From Bryobacteraceae bacterium (GTDB lineage: Bacteria; Acidobacteriota; Terriglobia; Bryobacterales; Bryobacteraceae), in assembly GCA_023384675.1 (NCBI GenBank), contig JAHDVK010000009.1:62001-126000 (forward strand): 64,000 nt of DNA, written 5' to 3'. Position numbers and translations under genes: made by a program. Positions 7,777 to 15,805 of the stretch are shown here, piece by piece (within the stretch, counting starts at the first letter, position 1; each line of letters opens with the position of its first letter). Below the pieces are notes generated by a model. It made no database searches, was not told the origin of the DNA, and saw only the letters and a list, made by a program, of their open reading frames with translations.

Positions 7777-9179
7777 CAAAACTGCGTATAGATGAACGGC
7801 GCCGCGCCCGTCGCCGCCAAGTACTCGATGATCACCGCCAGCCCCGCCAGACAAGCCGCCTGCGCGTAGAACGGCGCCGCCGCAAACCTCTCCTGCGACC
7901 ATTCATACCACCGTTCCGGCAGGAAATGCGCGGCTACGCCTACGCCCATCACCACCGCAACACCTGGCGAGACATTCGCGAACGAGACGGTGAACGAAGC
8001 CAGCCGTTCCAGCACCTCCTGGGCGTTGGTGAGCGAGGAGGCGCGGAAGAAGATCCAGGCGAGGATCACGAAATGGCTTGTGGCCAGGCCCGGGCCGAGG
8101 CGCCGCCAGCCCCGCGCGGGAGGCCGCCCGGTCCAGGAGCGCCAGCCGTGCTGCACGGCCAGGGCGGCGCCATGCAGTGCGCCCCAGACAACAAAGGTCC
8201 AACTCGCCCCGTGCCACAACCCGCCGAGGACCATCGTCAGAAACAGGTTGAAGTAGGTGAATACTTTCCACTTGGATCGCAGTCCGGGCAAAGAAAAATA
8301 GAGATAGTCCCGCAGCCAGTTGGACAGCGAAATATGCCAACGCCGCCAGAATTCGGCAATATTGGCAGCCTGGTAGGGCCGGTTGAAATTCTCCGGCAGC
8401 TTCAGGCCCAGCAGCAACGCGCTGCCAATGGCGATATCGGTATAGCCCGAGAAGTCGTAATAGAGCTGGAGCGTGTAGCCGTACACGCCGATCAGCGTCT
8501 CGGCGGCGGCGTACAGGCCCGGAGTGTCAAACACGCGGTTGACGAGATTTTCGGCCAGATAGTCGGCGATCAGGAACTTTTTGGACAGCCCCATGCCGAT
8601 CCGGAACAGCGCCCGGCCCGAGTCGCCGTCGGCGAGCCGCCGGCTGGTCTTCTCCATCTGCGGGGCCAGCGCCAGCACGCGGGTGATGGGGCCGGAGAGA
8701 GTGGTTGGAAAAAAGCTGACCGCCGCCATGTGCGCCAGCAGGCTGCGCACCGGTTTGCCGTCCCGCCGGTACACATCGATCGTGTAGGTAAGCGATTGAA
8801 AGCAGTAGAAGCTGATGCCCAAGGGAAAGGTCCAGTGCCATTCCGGCGCCGCGCGCCCAGTGGCGCCGGTCCAGGTCTCCAGGAGGAACGGCATGTACTT
8901 AAATGAAGCGAGAATGCCCAGGTTCATCAGGACGCTGGCCGACACGAGAATCCGCCGCAGCCATGCCCGGCGCAGGGTTCCCAAGCCCCGGCCGATCAGA
9001 TAATCCGTGAAAGAGGCGGCCGGAATCAGCGCCAGGTAGAATAAGTCCCATTTCGCGTAAAAAAAATAGTTTGCGAAAAGAAGGACGGACAACGATGCGG
9101 CCCGCCATCGCGATAGCGGCCAATAAAGAAAAAATAGAGCGGCTAGAAATACGAAATAAGTTGAGCTCGCAAGAACCAT
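7776..9179 (-). CDS. MBOAT-family membrane O-acyltransferase (AlgI/DltB-like)
   Basis: A 467-residue polytopic protein of the MBOAT family, which moves acyl groups across or at the cytoplasmic membrane onto cell-surface polymers. Diagnostic blocks: YDFSGYTDIAIG (241-252), NFNRPYQAANIAEFWRRWHISLSNWLRDYLY with His282, and GGLWHGASWTFVVWG with the invariant His323. Around ten hydrophobic segments are visible, the N-terminal one from residue 3. It opens a five-gene minus-strand operon ending at 3909 with every junction overlapping or within 4 bases. In Pseudomonas alginate and Gram-positive teichoic-acid systems the partners are SGNH proteins and, for Dlt, a carrier protein; the same partner types follow here. 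A TACAAT box at 9204-9209 on the minus strand may be the -10. Confidence 0.93.
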   Translation of the reverse strand: MVLASSTYFVFLAALFFLYWPLSRWRAASLSVLLFANYFFYAKWDLFYLALIPAASFTDYLIGRGLGTLRRAWLRRILVSASVLMNLGILASFKYMPFLLETWTGATGRAAPEWHWTFPLGISFYCFQSLTYTIDVYRRDGKPVRSLLAHMAAVSFFPTTLSGPITRVLALAPQMEKTSRRLADGDSGRALFRIGMGLSKKFLIADYLAENLVNRVFDTPGLYAAAETLIGVYGYTLQLYYDFSGYTDIAIGSALLLGLKLPENFNRPYQAANIAEFWRRWHISLSNWLRDYLYFSLPGLRSKWKVFTYFNLFLTMVLGGLWHGASWTFVVWGALHGAALAVQHGWRSWTGRPPARGWRRLGPGLATSHFVILAWIFFRASSLTNAQEVLERLASFTVSFANVSPGVAVVMGVGVAAHFLPERWYEWSQERFAAAPFYAQAACLAGLAVIIEYLAATGAAPFIYTQF

Positions 9180-9223
9180 GCAGGAGGCCCGCGCCGTTCG
9201 CCTATTGTACTCTACAGGCCCGG

Positions 9224-10228
9224 CTACCGCGGGTAGCGCTTCGAGTGGTTGTTACGGAGATTAGTGACCCGGAATGCGCCGCTTTTTTCGGCCCGCACTT
9301 CGATGCCGAAGCCTTGGCATTCCTCTTCCATGTTGGCGATGCGCTCTTCGGCCACGTTGTGGTCCGCGCCACCCTGAATCGAGTAGTGGAGTTGCCAGAG
9401 GTCCTGGAGGCCGGGCGAGGTGCTGACGATGCGCCAGGCGTAGCGCGAGCCGCCCTTGCGGGCTCCGTTGTTCATGACGGCGACACGGGGGCGCATGCCG
9501 TGGACGATGGCCTTGGGCCCGGAGAGGTCGAGTCCGTGGTGGGTGGTCAGGTAGAGGTCCACGGGGCCGATGAAGTGTTCCGGGCAGGCGAGGTCGAGTT
9601 CGTAGTTCCACGTGAGATCGGCGAGGTCCACGAAGCGGAACTGGCCGAACGTGATCACCACGCCGATAGACATGCCGTTTTCGCCTTTGTCCTCGGCTTT
9701 CCGCTCCTCTTCGGCGCAGAGCGGGTTGGGCTGGCCGCCCTCGGGGAGCGGCTTGGGGATGCGGAGGCCGCGGGCGGTGACGACTTCGACACGGATGTCC
9801 TTGAGCGGCAGCACGTCGCCGGGCTTGACGGTGAGGCGTTTAGCGCCGGTGGCCAGGACGGCCTGGTAGTTCCTCTCGAGTTCCTCGGCTCGCGGGCCGG
9901 TCTCCGTGTTGGAGCCGTGGTCGATGAAGGCCTTGACGGGGAAGCGTTGAGCGAGATCGGGGACGCCGCCGACATGGTCGAGGTGGTAATGCGTGACGAG
10001 CAGCCAGTCGATGTGCTTCAGGCCGGCCTTCTTCGCGGCGGTGGCGATGCGATTCGCGTCGCGGCCATTGTTGCCGGGGAAGCCGGCGTCGATCAGCAGC
10101 GATTCGCCGGAGGGGGTGACCAACAGCGTCGCCTGGCCGCCTTCGGTGTCGATGAAATGGATGTCGAGAGTATCCCGCGCGGCCCAAGCCGCGCAGGAAA
10201 TTGCCAGCAACAGGGCCAGGACGCGCAT
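9224..10228 (-). CDS. Exported metallo-beta-lactamase-fold hydrolase (ComEC/Rec2-like MBL)
   Basis: A 334-residue MBL-fold protein. Residues 1-17 (MRVLALLLAISCAAWAA) are a signal peptide. The metal-binding motif is THYHLDHVGG (near 79-88), preceded by LLIDAGFPG and followed by FIDHGSN and the distal TTHHGLDLSG and MNNGARKGG His/Asn sites. The DTEGGQATLL opening and the THHG segment are typical of the ComEC/Rec2-related group of MBL hydrolases. No DNA-uptake gene is near. It is divergent from the zinc-ribbon gene with an inverted repeat between, and ends 44 bases before the MBOAT operon on the same strand. Substrate unknown. Confidence 0.85.
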   Translation of the reverse strand: MRVLALLLAISCAAWAARDTLDIHFIDTEGGQATLLVTPSGESLLIDAGFPGNNGRDANRIATAAKKAGLKHIDWLLVTHYHLDHVGGVPDLAQRFPVKAFIDHGSNTETGPRAEELERNYQAVLATGAKRLTVKPGDVLPLKDIRVEVVTARGLRIPKPLPEGGQPNPLCAEEERKAEDKGENGMSIGVVITFGQFRFVDLADLTWNYELDLACPEHFIGPVDLYLTTHHGLDLSGPKAIVHGMRPRVAVMNNGARKGGSRYAWRIVSTSPGLQDLWQLHYSIQGGADHNVAEERIANMEEECQGFGIEVRAEKSGAFRVTNLRNNHSKRYPR

Positions 10229-10268
10229 GGGCGCATCCTATCACAAGCGAACCGGCGGGCCGGATATC

Positions 10269-10284
10269 TCGTAGTACACTACGA
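10269..10284. promoter_or_regulatory. Inverted repeat TCGTAGT-AC-ACTACGA between divergent genes
   Basis: Seven-base arms separated by AC lie between the MBL gene and the zinc-ribbon gene. The plus-strand TACACT at 10275-10280 inside the repeat could be a -10 box, 15 bases before the ATG at 10296. GTAGT/ACTAC half-sites recall operators of BlaI/MecI/CopY-type repressors, but the half-site order is not the textbook one and no such repressor is encoded here. Operator role is inference. Confidence 0.4.
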
Positions 10285-10295
10285 AGGATCGAAAA

Positions 10296-10805
10296 ATGCC
10301 TTTCTGCACACAGTGTGGCGGCCCGGTGAAGCCCGAGGACACGTACTGTGCCCGGTGCGGCTCGCGGCAGCGAGAAGCTTCGGCGCCGGCCGAGGACACC
10401 ACCGGACGCGCTCCAGGAACGGGAGGGGCTGCGCCGCCTCCCCCCGCGCAGAACAATCCCCTGGATCAGCTCACTCCCGAGAACGCCGCGATTCTTTGCT
10501 ATATCCCGTGGCTGGGCTGGATCGTCTCGATCATCGTGCTGGCCACCGAGCGCTTCCGCCAGGAATACACCGTCCGCTTCCACGCGTTTCAGGGGTTGTA
10601 CCTGTTCGTGTTGTGGCTGTTCGTGAGCTGGGTCTTTACGCCGATCGCCGAGTACGCTCAATCCACGCGCGCGATCGGTTCTATGATGAAGCTCGGCGTG
10701 CTGGGCGTCTGGATCTTCATGATCGTGAAGACGAGCCAGAAGCAGATGGTGAAATTGCCTCTGCTGGGCGAGCTGGCCGACCGTTCCGTGGCGGAGCAGA
10801 AGTAG
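10296..10805 (+). CDS. Zinc-ribbon, DUF4870-like membrane protein
   Basis: A 169-residue protein. Residues 1-22 form a treble-clef/zinc-ribbon with Cys4, Cys7, Cys18 and Cys21. A Pro/Ala-rich linker runs to about 55. Three hydrophobic segments follow, roughly 62-84 (ILCYIPWLGWIVSIIVL), 97-113 and 130-146, in the arrangement of DUF4870-type small membrane proteins with the conserved FHAFQGLYLF. Function is not known for the family. A weak GGA before the ATG and the palindromic repeat upstream mark its control region. The gene is alone on its strand between two minus-strand genes. Confidence 0.8.
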   Translation: MPFCTQCGGPVKPEDTYCARCGSRQREASAPAEDTTGRAPGTGGAAPPPPAQNNPLDQLTPENAAILCYIPWLGWIVSIIVLATERFRQEYTVRFHAFQGLYLFVLWLFVSWVFTPIAEYAQSTRAIGSMMKLGVLGVWIFMIVKTSQKQMVKLPLLGELADRSVAEQK

Positions 10806-10819
10806 CGCAGCCGGCGGCC

Positions 10820-12814
10820 TTACCAGCCCGCAAGCAGGTCGAGCATGCTCTGGCCTTCGATGCGTTCGCGCCATTCGGCTTGGGGATAGGCTGGGTGTTT
10901 TGCGGTTTGTGGGGGCCGGAGGCGCTTGCCGCCGCCGGTGACGGGGTCGGCCAGGACGAAGCGGCGCCCCTGGATGAGGCGGGCCGCGTCCGGGAGATCG
11001 AAATCGAGCAGAATGCCGGGTACGGTCACGCCGGTCAGGTTGCGGTGGCGGTGCACTTCGAGGAAAGAGGCATAGGATTCGGGCATAGCCTCAGTGGCCA
11101 GCGCCTGAATGCCGGGTTCCAGCGCGGTGGCGAACAGCGCGGGGATGCCGGCCGTGCCGCGGGCGGCGATCGAAATGCCCTGGACGTCCGGTTGGGCGCG
11201 CAGCCATCGCGCGGCATCGAGGATGTCCTCCACGGCCATGCCGGGCAGATTGCGGCCCAGGAGCCATGCCTTGGCGGCGAGCTTGTAGACGGGCGAGTAC
11301 CCGCGGCCGTCGGCTGGGGGCCGGTCGCCGAAACCGGCGGGTTCAAGGGCGAGGACGATGCGGCCCGCGCGCGCGAGCGGTTCGGCGTCGGCGCCGAGTC
11401 CGATGGTGATCAGCGCCTGCCGCGCGCCGGTTTGGGCGGGCCGGTAGAGCCGCGCCGGCATAGAGCGGACATCGCCTTCGCGAACCAACTCCAGGGTGCT
11501 GACGCGCAGGCCGTCGTTTGTTTGCTGGGCGGATTCGGTGGCACGCAGATTCCGGCGCTCGCCGATGCCGAGACGCTGGCGGATCAGCGCCCGCAAGTTC
11601 TCGCCCTGGAGGTTCGCACCTTTTCGTTTGGGCTCCAGCGCCCGCCATTGATCCAGCAGAATCCGGTGAAGCGAACTGTCCGCATTCACCGGCTGGCCGT
11701 TCCGGTCGATGCTGGCCATGAGGCGGCTCTCCGCTTCAACCTGAATGGCGGGTTCGCCGCCATCGGTTTCGCGGCCGAGAAAGTGCTTGTCCAGCCAGCG
11801 GTAGGCGGCCTCGCGGCGCGGCTGGGACCAGCCGTGGGTATCGTCGTATTCGAAGTAACCAGCGTTCTGAGAGACGCCGAGGCGCTCGAATATATCGGTG
11901 AGTCGCTTGAATGTGGCCCGGGCGCCGTCAATCGGAAAGAAATCCCGAATCGCGGTGGTCATCAGGTAGGGTTTGGGAGTAAAAGCGAGACCGAAATCGT
12001 CGAAATCGAGGCCCTCGCTGACGAAGCCGGGCCACACCTGCTCGGCATCCTGGGGGCCGGGGCCGTGCCACAACTCGCGCCATCGCGTCATGTAGCAGGA
12101 CGAAATCACCGCAGCGAGCCGCGGTTCGAACACCGCCAGGTAGGCGGCTTGCGTACCGCCGCCGGAATTGCCCGCCACGGCGATGCGCTTGGAGTCGATC
12201 TCGCGCCTCGTCAATAAGTAATCGAAGGCGCGGATGCCGTCCCAGATCTCATAGCGGGCAAAGCCCTGGCCCAGCAGCATGGCGGGCAGTCCGGCGGCGA
12301 TATGTTCGGCGGTGCCGATGCCTACGAGGGAATCGCCAGAGCTGGGGTCGTAGTACATGAGGCGTTCGCCCTGGCCCGCGGGGTCGAAGGCGAGCACGGC
12401 ATAGCCCCTTTTGGCGAAGCCGATCCAGGCATGCTGATAGGTGGCCGAGGCTTTGCCGTTGCGGCTGTGCCCGGCGACGCCCAGTACGGCGGGGAACGGG
12501 CCGGCGCCGGCAGGCAGATAGAGATTGGCCGTCACGGGATAGCCGGGGAAGCTTTCAAAGACGATGTTCTCTACGCGATAGCCGTCGCGCTGGAAGCCGC
12601 CGGTGACGCGCGGGTTCAGCGGGGCTTTCGTATCGGGCAGACCGCCTATGAGGCGCAGCATCGTAGCGCGGACTTCAGCGCGGCGCGCTTCGAGTTGCGC
12701 GCGGGTCTTCATCTCCGCCGCGCGGGTTTCGCGCACCCGCCATTGGCGTTCGGCGGCCCGGTCCAATTCCTGCTCTGGCGTGATCATCAACAGGGCAAAG
12801 ATGAGGGCGGTCAT
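10820..12814 (-). CDS. Two-domain alpha/beta hydrolase (acetylxylan-esterase-like)
   Basis: A 664-residue protein. The first domain (about 60-345) is a complete alpha/beta hydrolase of the AXE1/dienelactone type: LYLPAGAGPFPAVLGVAGHS, FDPAGQGER, nucleophile elbow AVAGNSGGGTQAA (near 215) and a distal YDDTHGW His. The second part (about 450-664) repeats the fold topology (GLGADAEPLARAGRIVLALE, AARWLRAQPDVQGISIAARG) but its elbow reads ARGTAGI, with Thr at the nucleophile position, so it looks non-catalytic. A short hydrophobic N-terminus (MTALIFALLM) may be an export signal. The start overlaps the xseA stop by 4 bases. Likely deacetylates a carbohydrate or ester; substrate not evident. Confidence 0.82.
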   Translation of the reverse strand: MTALIFALLMITPEQELDRAAERQWRVRETRAAEMKTRAQLEARRAEVRATMLRLIGGLPDTKAPLNPRVTGGFQRDGYRVENIVFESFPGYPVTANLYLPAGAGPFPAVLGVAGHSRNGKASATYQHAWIGFAKRGYAVLAFDPAGQGERLMYYDPSSGDSLVGIGTAEHIAAGLPAMLLGQGFARYEIWDGIRAFDYLLTRREIDSKRIAVAGNSGGGTQAAYLAVFEPRLAAVISSCYMTRWRELWHGPGPQDAEQVWPGFVSEGLDFDDFGLAFTPKPYLMTTAIRDFFPIDGARATFKRLTDIFERLGVSQNAGYFEYDDTHGWSQPRREAAYRWLDKHFLGRETDGGEPAIQVEAESRLMASIDRNGQPVNADSSLHRILLDQWRALEPKRKGANLQGENLRALIRQRLGIGERRNLRATESAQQTNDGLRVSTLELVREGDVRSMPARLYRPAQTGARQALITIGLGADAEPLARAGRIVLALEPAGFGDRPPADGRGYSPVYKLAAKAWLLGRNLPGMAVEDILDAARWLRAQPDVQGISIAARGTAGIPALFATALEPGIQALATEAMPESYASFLEVHRHRNLTGVTVPGILLDFDLPDAARLIQGRRFVLADPVTGGGKRLRPPQTAKHPAYPQAEWRERIEGQSMLDLLAGW

Positions 12815-14160
12815 TCGGTCTCCTCGACGCGGGCACGCAGCCTTCCTCGGTGGAGCCGGACCCGCAGTTCATCTCCGGCGCTGACGTCCGCGCTCGATCG
12901 CAGCAGGCGTCCACCGGCAGTTTCGACGATCGAGTAGCCGCGCTCCAGGACTCTGAGCGGGCTTAATGCCATCAGGCGGGCCGCGGCGGGCGTCAGCCGC
13001 CGTTCGAGCGCAGCCAGGCGGCGTTCGATGGCGGCGCCGGCCGCTTCGCGCAGTTGAGCGAGGCGCGCGGCGCCCCGCGCGAGGCGCAGCCTTGGATTCT
13101 GCTCGCGCAGGCGCTGGTGGATCGCGGTCAGCCGGCGCTGGCGGCGCTGCAGCAGGGCGCGCGCCAAGGTCTGCACCCGGTAGGTGGCTTCATCGAGCCG
13201 CTGCTGCAGGCGGCCGAGGCGGCGTTGCAGCAGGGTGGTGGCGCGATCGATGCCGCGCTCGCGGAGCCGCTGCCGCGCCATCGCCAGCCGGTAGCGGATG
13301 CCGCGTTCGAGCCGGTGCGATGCCATGCTCACCTGATTCAGGATCTCGCGCCGCTCGGGCATCACGAGCTCGGCGGCGGCGGAAGGGGTGGGCGCGCGCA
13401 GGTCGGCCACGAAATCGGCGATGGTGAAGTCGGTTTCGTGGCCCACGGCGGAAACGACGGGTACGGCGCAGGCGGCGATAGCGCGGGCGACGCTCTCTTC
13501 ATTGAAGGTCCAGAGGTCTTCGAGCGAGCCGCCGCCGCGGCCCACAATGACGGCGTCGGCCCAGCCCGAGCGCGAGAAGTAGTCGAGACCCGCGCAGATC
13601 TCGCCGGCCGCTCCGGCGCCTTGCACCTGCGCGGGAAATAACCGGACGTGCACGCCGGGCCAGCGCCGCTTCAGCACGGAGAGCATGTCGCGAATCACGG
13701 CGCCCTTCGGCGAGGTGACGATCCCGATGCGGCGGGGAAAGCGCGGCAGGGCGCGCTTGCGCTCCGCGGCGAACAGCCCTTCTTCGGCGAGGCGCTGCTT
13801 CAACTGTTCGAAGGCGAGTTGCAGAGCGCCGTAGCCCTGCGGTTCGAGTCCGGAGACGATGAGCTGATACTCGCCGCGTTCGGCGCGGATCTCGACCGAA
13901 CCTCGCGCAATCACGGCGAGTCCGTCGGCGGGCTTGAAGCGCATATAGCGCAGCGCGCCGCGGAAGAGGACGCAGCGGAGTTGCGCGCCGGAGTCCTTCA
14001 GGGTGAAGTAGGCGTGGCCGCTGGACCAGACCTTGTAGCCGGAGATCTCGCCCGCCACGCGCACGTCGTCGAATTCGAGTGCGAACAGGCGCTGCAGGCG
14101 GCCGGTGAGGGCGGTGACCGTCAACACTCCTTCCGGCGGGCTAAGTACTTCGGGCTTCAA
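12811..14160 (-). CDS. xseA: Exodeoxyribonuclease VII large subunit
   Basis: A 449-residue protein matching XseA, the catalytic subunit of exonuclease VII, which degrades single-stranded DNA from either end to oligonucleotides. The N-terminal OB fold (about 14-115) includes VAGEISGYKVWSSGHAYFTLKD. The nuclease core carries RRIGIVTSPKGAVIRDML, a GRGGGSLEDLWTFNEE segment and VSAVGHETDFTIADFVADLRAPTPSAAAE. The C-terminal third is a long Arg-rich coiled coil, as in the family. The small subunit xseB is not adjacent. Its end overlaps the esterase start (ATGA). Identity is secure. Confidence 0.96.
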   Translation of the reverse strand: MKPEVLSPPEGVLTVTALTGRLQRLFALEFDDVRVAGEISGYKVWSSGHAYFTLKDSGAQLRCVLFRGALRYMRFKPADGLAVIARGSVEIRAERGEYQLIVSGLEPQGYGALQLAFEQLKQRLAEEGLFAAERKRALPRFPRRIGIVTSPKGAVIRDMLSVLKRRWPGVHVRLFPAQVQGAGAAGEICAGLDYFSRSGWADAVIVGRGGGSLEDLWTFNEESVARAIAACAVPVVSAVGHETDFTIADFVADLRAPTPSAAAELVMPERREILNQVSMASHRLERGIRYRLAMARQRLRERGIDRATTLLQRRLGRLQQRLDEATYRVQTLARALLQRRQRRLTAIHQRLREQNPRLRLARGAARLAQLREAAGAAIERRLAALERRLTPAAARLMALSPLRVLERGYSIVETAGGRLLRSSADVSAGDELRVRLHRGRLRARVEETE

Positions 14161-14273
14161 CGACCTGCGTCCTCACTAAAAAAAATCAATCACGGCCATA
14201 CAAAGTTCCGATGGCGGAAAACGCCCAAAAACGTGGATTCGCCACCAAGCCCTTGCTATTGTATTGGTTTCAT

Positions 14274-14289
14274 CGTGGCTCCCGCCACG
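14274..14289 (+). promoter_or_regulatory. Small hairpin in the glnA leader
   Basis: CGTGGC-TCCC-GCCACG forms a 6-bp stem with a 4-base loop, 22 bases before the glnA ATG. It may be a leader hairpin or protein site. No proof of function; the stem is short and GC-rich DNA makes such pairs common. Confidence 0.3.
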
Positions 14290-14311
14290 GCAAACCCGGA
14301 CGGAGTGCAGA

Positions 14312-15721
14312 ATGACCCCCAAAGAAGTAATTGAGTTCGCTCAGAAAAACGGCGCGCGGCAAATGGACCTGCGCTTTACCGATCTGCCGGGCCTGTCCCA
14401 GCACATCTCGTATCCCATCGGCCAGCTCGAGGAAGACAGCTTCGAGGACGGCTTCGGCATTGACGGATCGAGCATCCGCGGATGGGCGGCCATCAATGAG
14501 AGCGACATGCTCCTCATCCCCGACGCTACTACCGCCCAGATGGACCCCTTCTTCGAGGTGCCCACGCTGACGATGGTTGCCGATGTGATCGACCCCATCA
14601 CGCGGCAGCGTTACGACCGCGACCCGCGGTGGATCGCCAAGAAGGCGGAGATGTACCTGCAGAACAGCGGCGTGGCCGACACGGCCTACGTCGGGGCCGA
14701 AGCTGAGTTCTTCGTCTTCGACAACATCCGCTTCGACCAGAACCAGCACTCTTCGTACTATTTCATCGACGCCGAGGAAGGCCGCTGGAATTCCGGACGC
14801 GAGACCAACAATCTCGGCTACCGCCCCCGCTACAAGGAAGGCTACTTCCCACTGCCTCCCACCGACCACTACCAGAACCTGCGCGCGGAGATGGTGGAAG
14901 TGATGCTGTCGATGGGCCTTCACATCGAGTGCCACCACCATGAAGTCGCCACCGGCGGCCAGTGCGAAATCGACCAGCGCTTCGACACGCTGCTGAAGTC
15001 GGCCGACAACATGATGAAGTACAAGTACGTCGTCCGCAATGTCGCCAACCGCCACGGCAAGACGGTCACCTTCATGCCGAAGCCCATCTTCGGCGACAAC
15101 GGCAGCGGCATGCACTGCCACCTTTCTCTTTGGAAAGGCGGGACGCCGCTATTTGCCGGCGACGGCTACGCGGGCCTGAGCCAGATGGCCATGTGGTTCA
15201 TCGGCGGCCTGCTCAAGCACGCCCGCGGGCTGGCGGCGATCATCGCCCCCACCACGAATTCCTACAAGCGCCTCGTGCCCGGCTACGAAGCGCCCGTCAA
15301 CCTCGCCTACTCGCGGCGGAACCGCTCGGCGGCCGTCCGCATTCCGATGTACTCGGCCAGCCCCAAGGCGAAGCGCGTCGAGTTCCGGCCGCCGGACCCG
15401 TCAGCCAACCCCTACCTCACCTTCGCCGCCCTGCTCATGGCCGGCCTCGACGGCGTGATCAACCGGATCGATCCGGGCGAACCGCTCGACAAGGACATCT
15501 ACGATCTCGCTCCCGAGGAACTCAAGAAGGTTCCCTCGATGCCCGCCTCGCTCGACGAAGCGCTGAACTGCCTGGAGGAGGACCACGAATTCCTGCTCAA
15601 GGGCGATGTCTTCACCGAGGAACTGCTTGAGGCCTTCATCGGCTACAAGCGGAAGGCGGAAGCGGAAGCCGTCCGGCTGCGCCCGCACCCGTACGAATTC
15701 GCGCTGTACTACGACATTTAG
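14312..15721 (+). CDS. glnA: Glutamine synthetase, type I
   Basis: ATP-dependent condensation of glutamate and ammonia to glutamine, the main ammonia-assimilation step. The product from the ATG at 14312 ([14 protein letters not shown]) is 469 residues, the standard GSI length; an upstream in-frame ATG at 14264 would add an unrelated extension. Landmarks: [21 protein letters not shown] with metal-binding Glu residues, the long [18 protein letters not shown] block, [18 protein letters not shown] (ATP/Glu loop) and [18 protein letters not shown]. Tyr397 in [10 protein letters not shown] is the classic adenylylation site, so GlnE-type control is likely; GlnE is not in the window. GGAG lies 7 bases before the ATG and a strong hairpin terminator follows the stop. 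Confidence 0.97.
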   Translation: MTPKEVIEFAQKNGARQMDLRFTDLPGLSQHISYPIGQLEEDSFEDGFGIDGSSIRGWAAINESDMLLIPDATTAQMDPFFEVPTLTMVADVIDPITRQRYDRDPRWIAKKAEMYLQNSGVADTAYVGAEAEFFVFDNIRFDQNQHSSYYFIDAEEGRWNSGRETNNLGYRPRYKEGYFPLPPTDHYQNLRAEMVEVMLSMGLHIECHHHEVATGGQCEIDQRFDTLLKSADNMMKYKYVVRNVANRHGKTVTFMPKPIFGDNGSGMHCHLSLWKGGTPLFAGDGYAGLSQMAMWFIGGLLKHARGLAAIIAPTTNSYKRLVPGYEAPVNLAYSRRNRSAAVRIPMYSASPKAKRVEFRPPDPSANPYLTFAALLMAGLDGVINRIDPGEPLDKDIYDLAPEELKKVPSMPASLDEALNCLEEDHEFLLKGDVFTEELLEAFIGYKRKAEAEAVRLRPHPYEFALYYDI

Positions 15722-15753
15722 TCTGTACGAGCCCGCATCTGTTCACCTCCTGG

Positions 15754-15789
15754 GACCGGCTGGATCTCCTCCAGCCGGTCCATTTATTT
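15754..15789 (+). terminator. Rho-independent-type terminator after glnA
   Basis: GACCGGCTGGA and TCCAGCCGGTC form a perfect 11-bp stem (15754-15764 with 15770-15780) around a 5-base loop, followed by CATTTATTT. It sits 33 bases after the glnA stop and just before the end of the convergent fatty-acid gene. The T-run is weak but the stem is very stable. Confidence 0.75.
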
Positions 15790-15805
15790 GACATGGGCTG
15801 GAGGC

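Noticed and set aside
9223-9237. GCTACC-GCG-GGTAGC hairpin at the end of the MBL gene as terminator
   Set aside because: Three-base loop, overlaps the stop codon and no T-run follows on the minus strand.
9071-12217. A plus-strand open frame of over 1000 codons opposite the MBL and esterase genes
   Set aside because: It crosses two well-supported minus-strand genes and an intergenic operator, has no recognisable domain and the composition expected from the antisense of GC-rich codons.
14230-14262. Possible sigma-54 promoter (TTGCT) before glnA
   Set aside because: The required GG 10 bases before the GC is missing (CA at that position).
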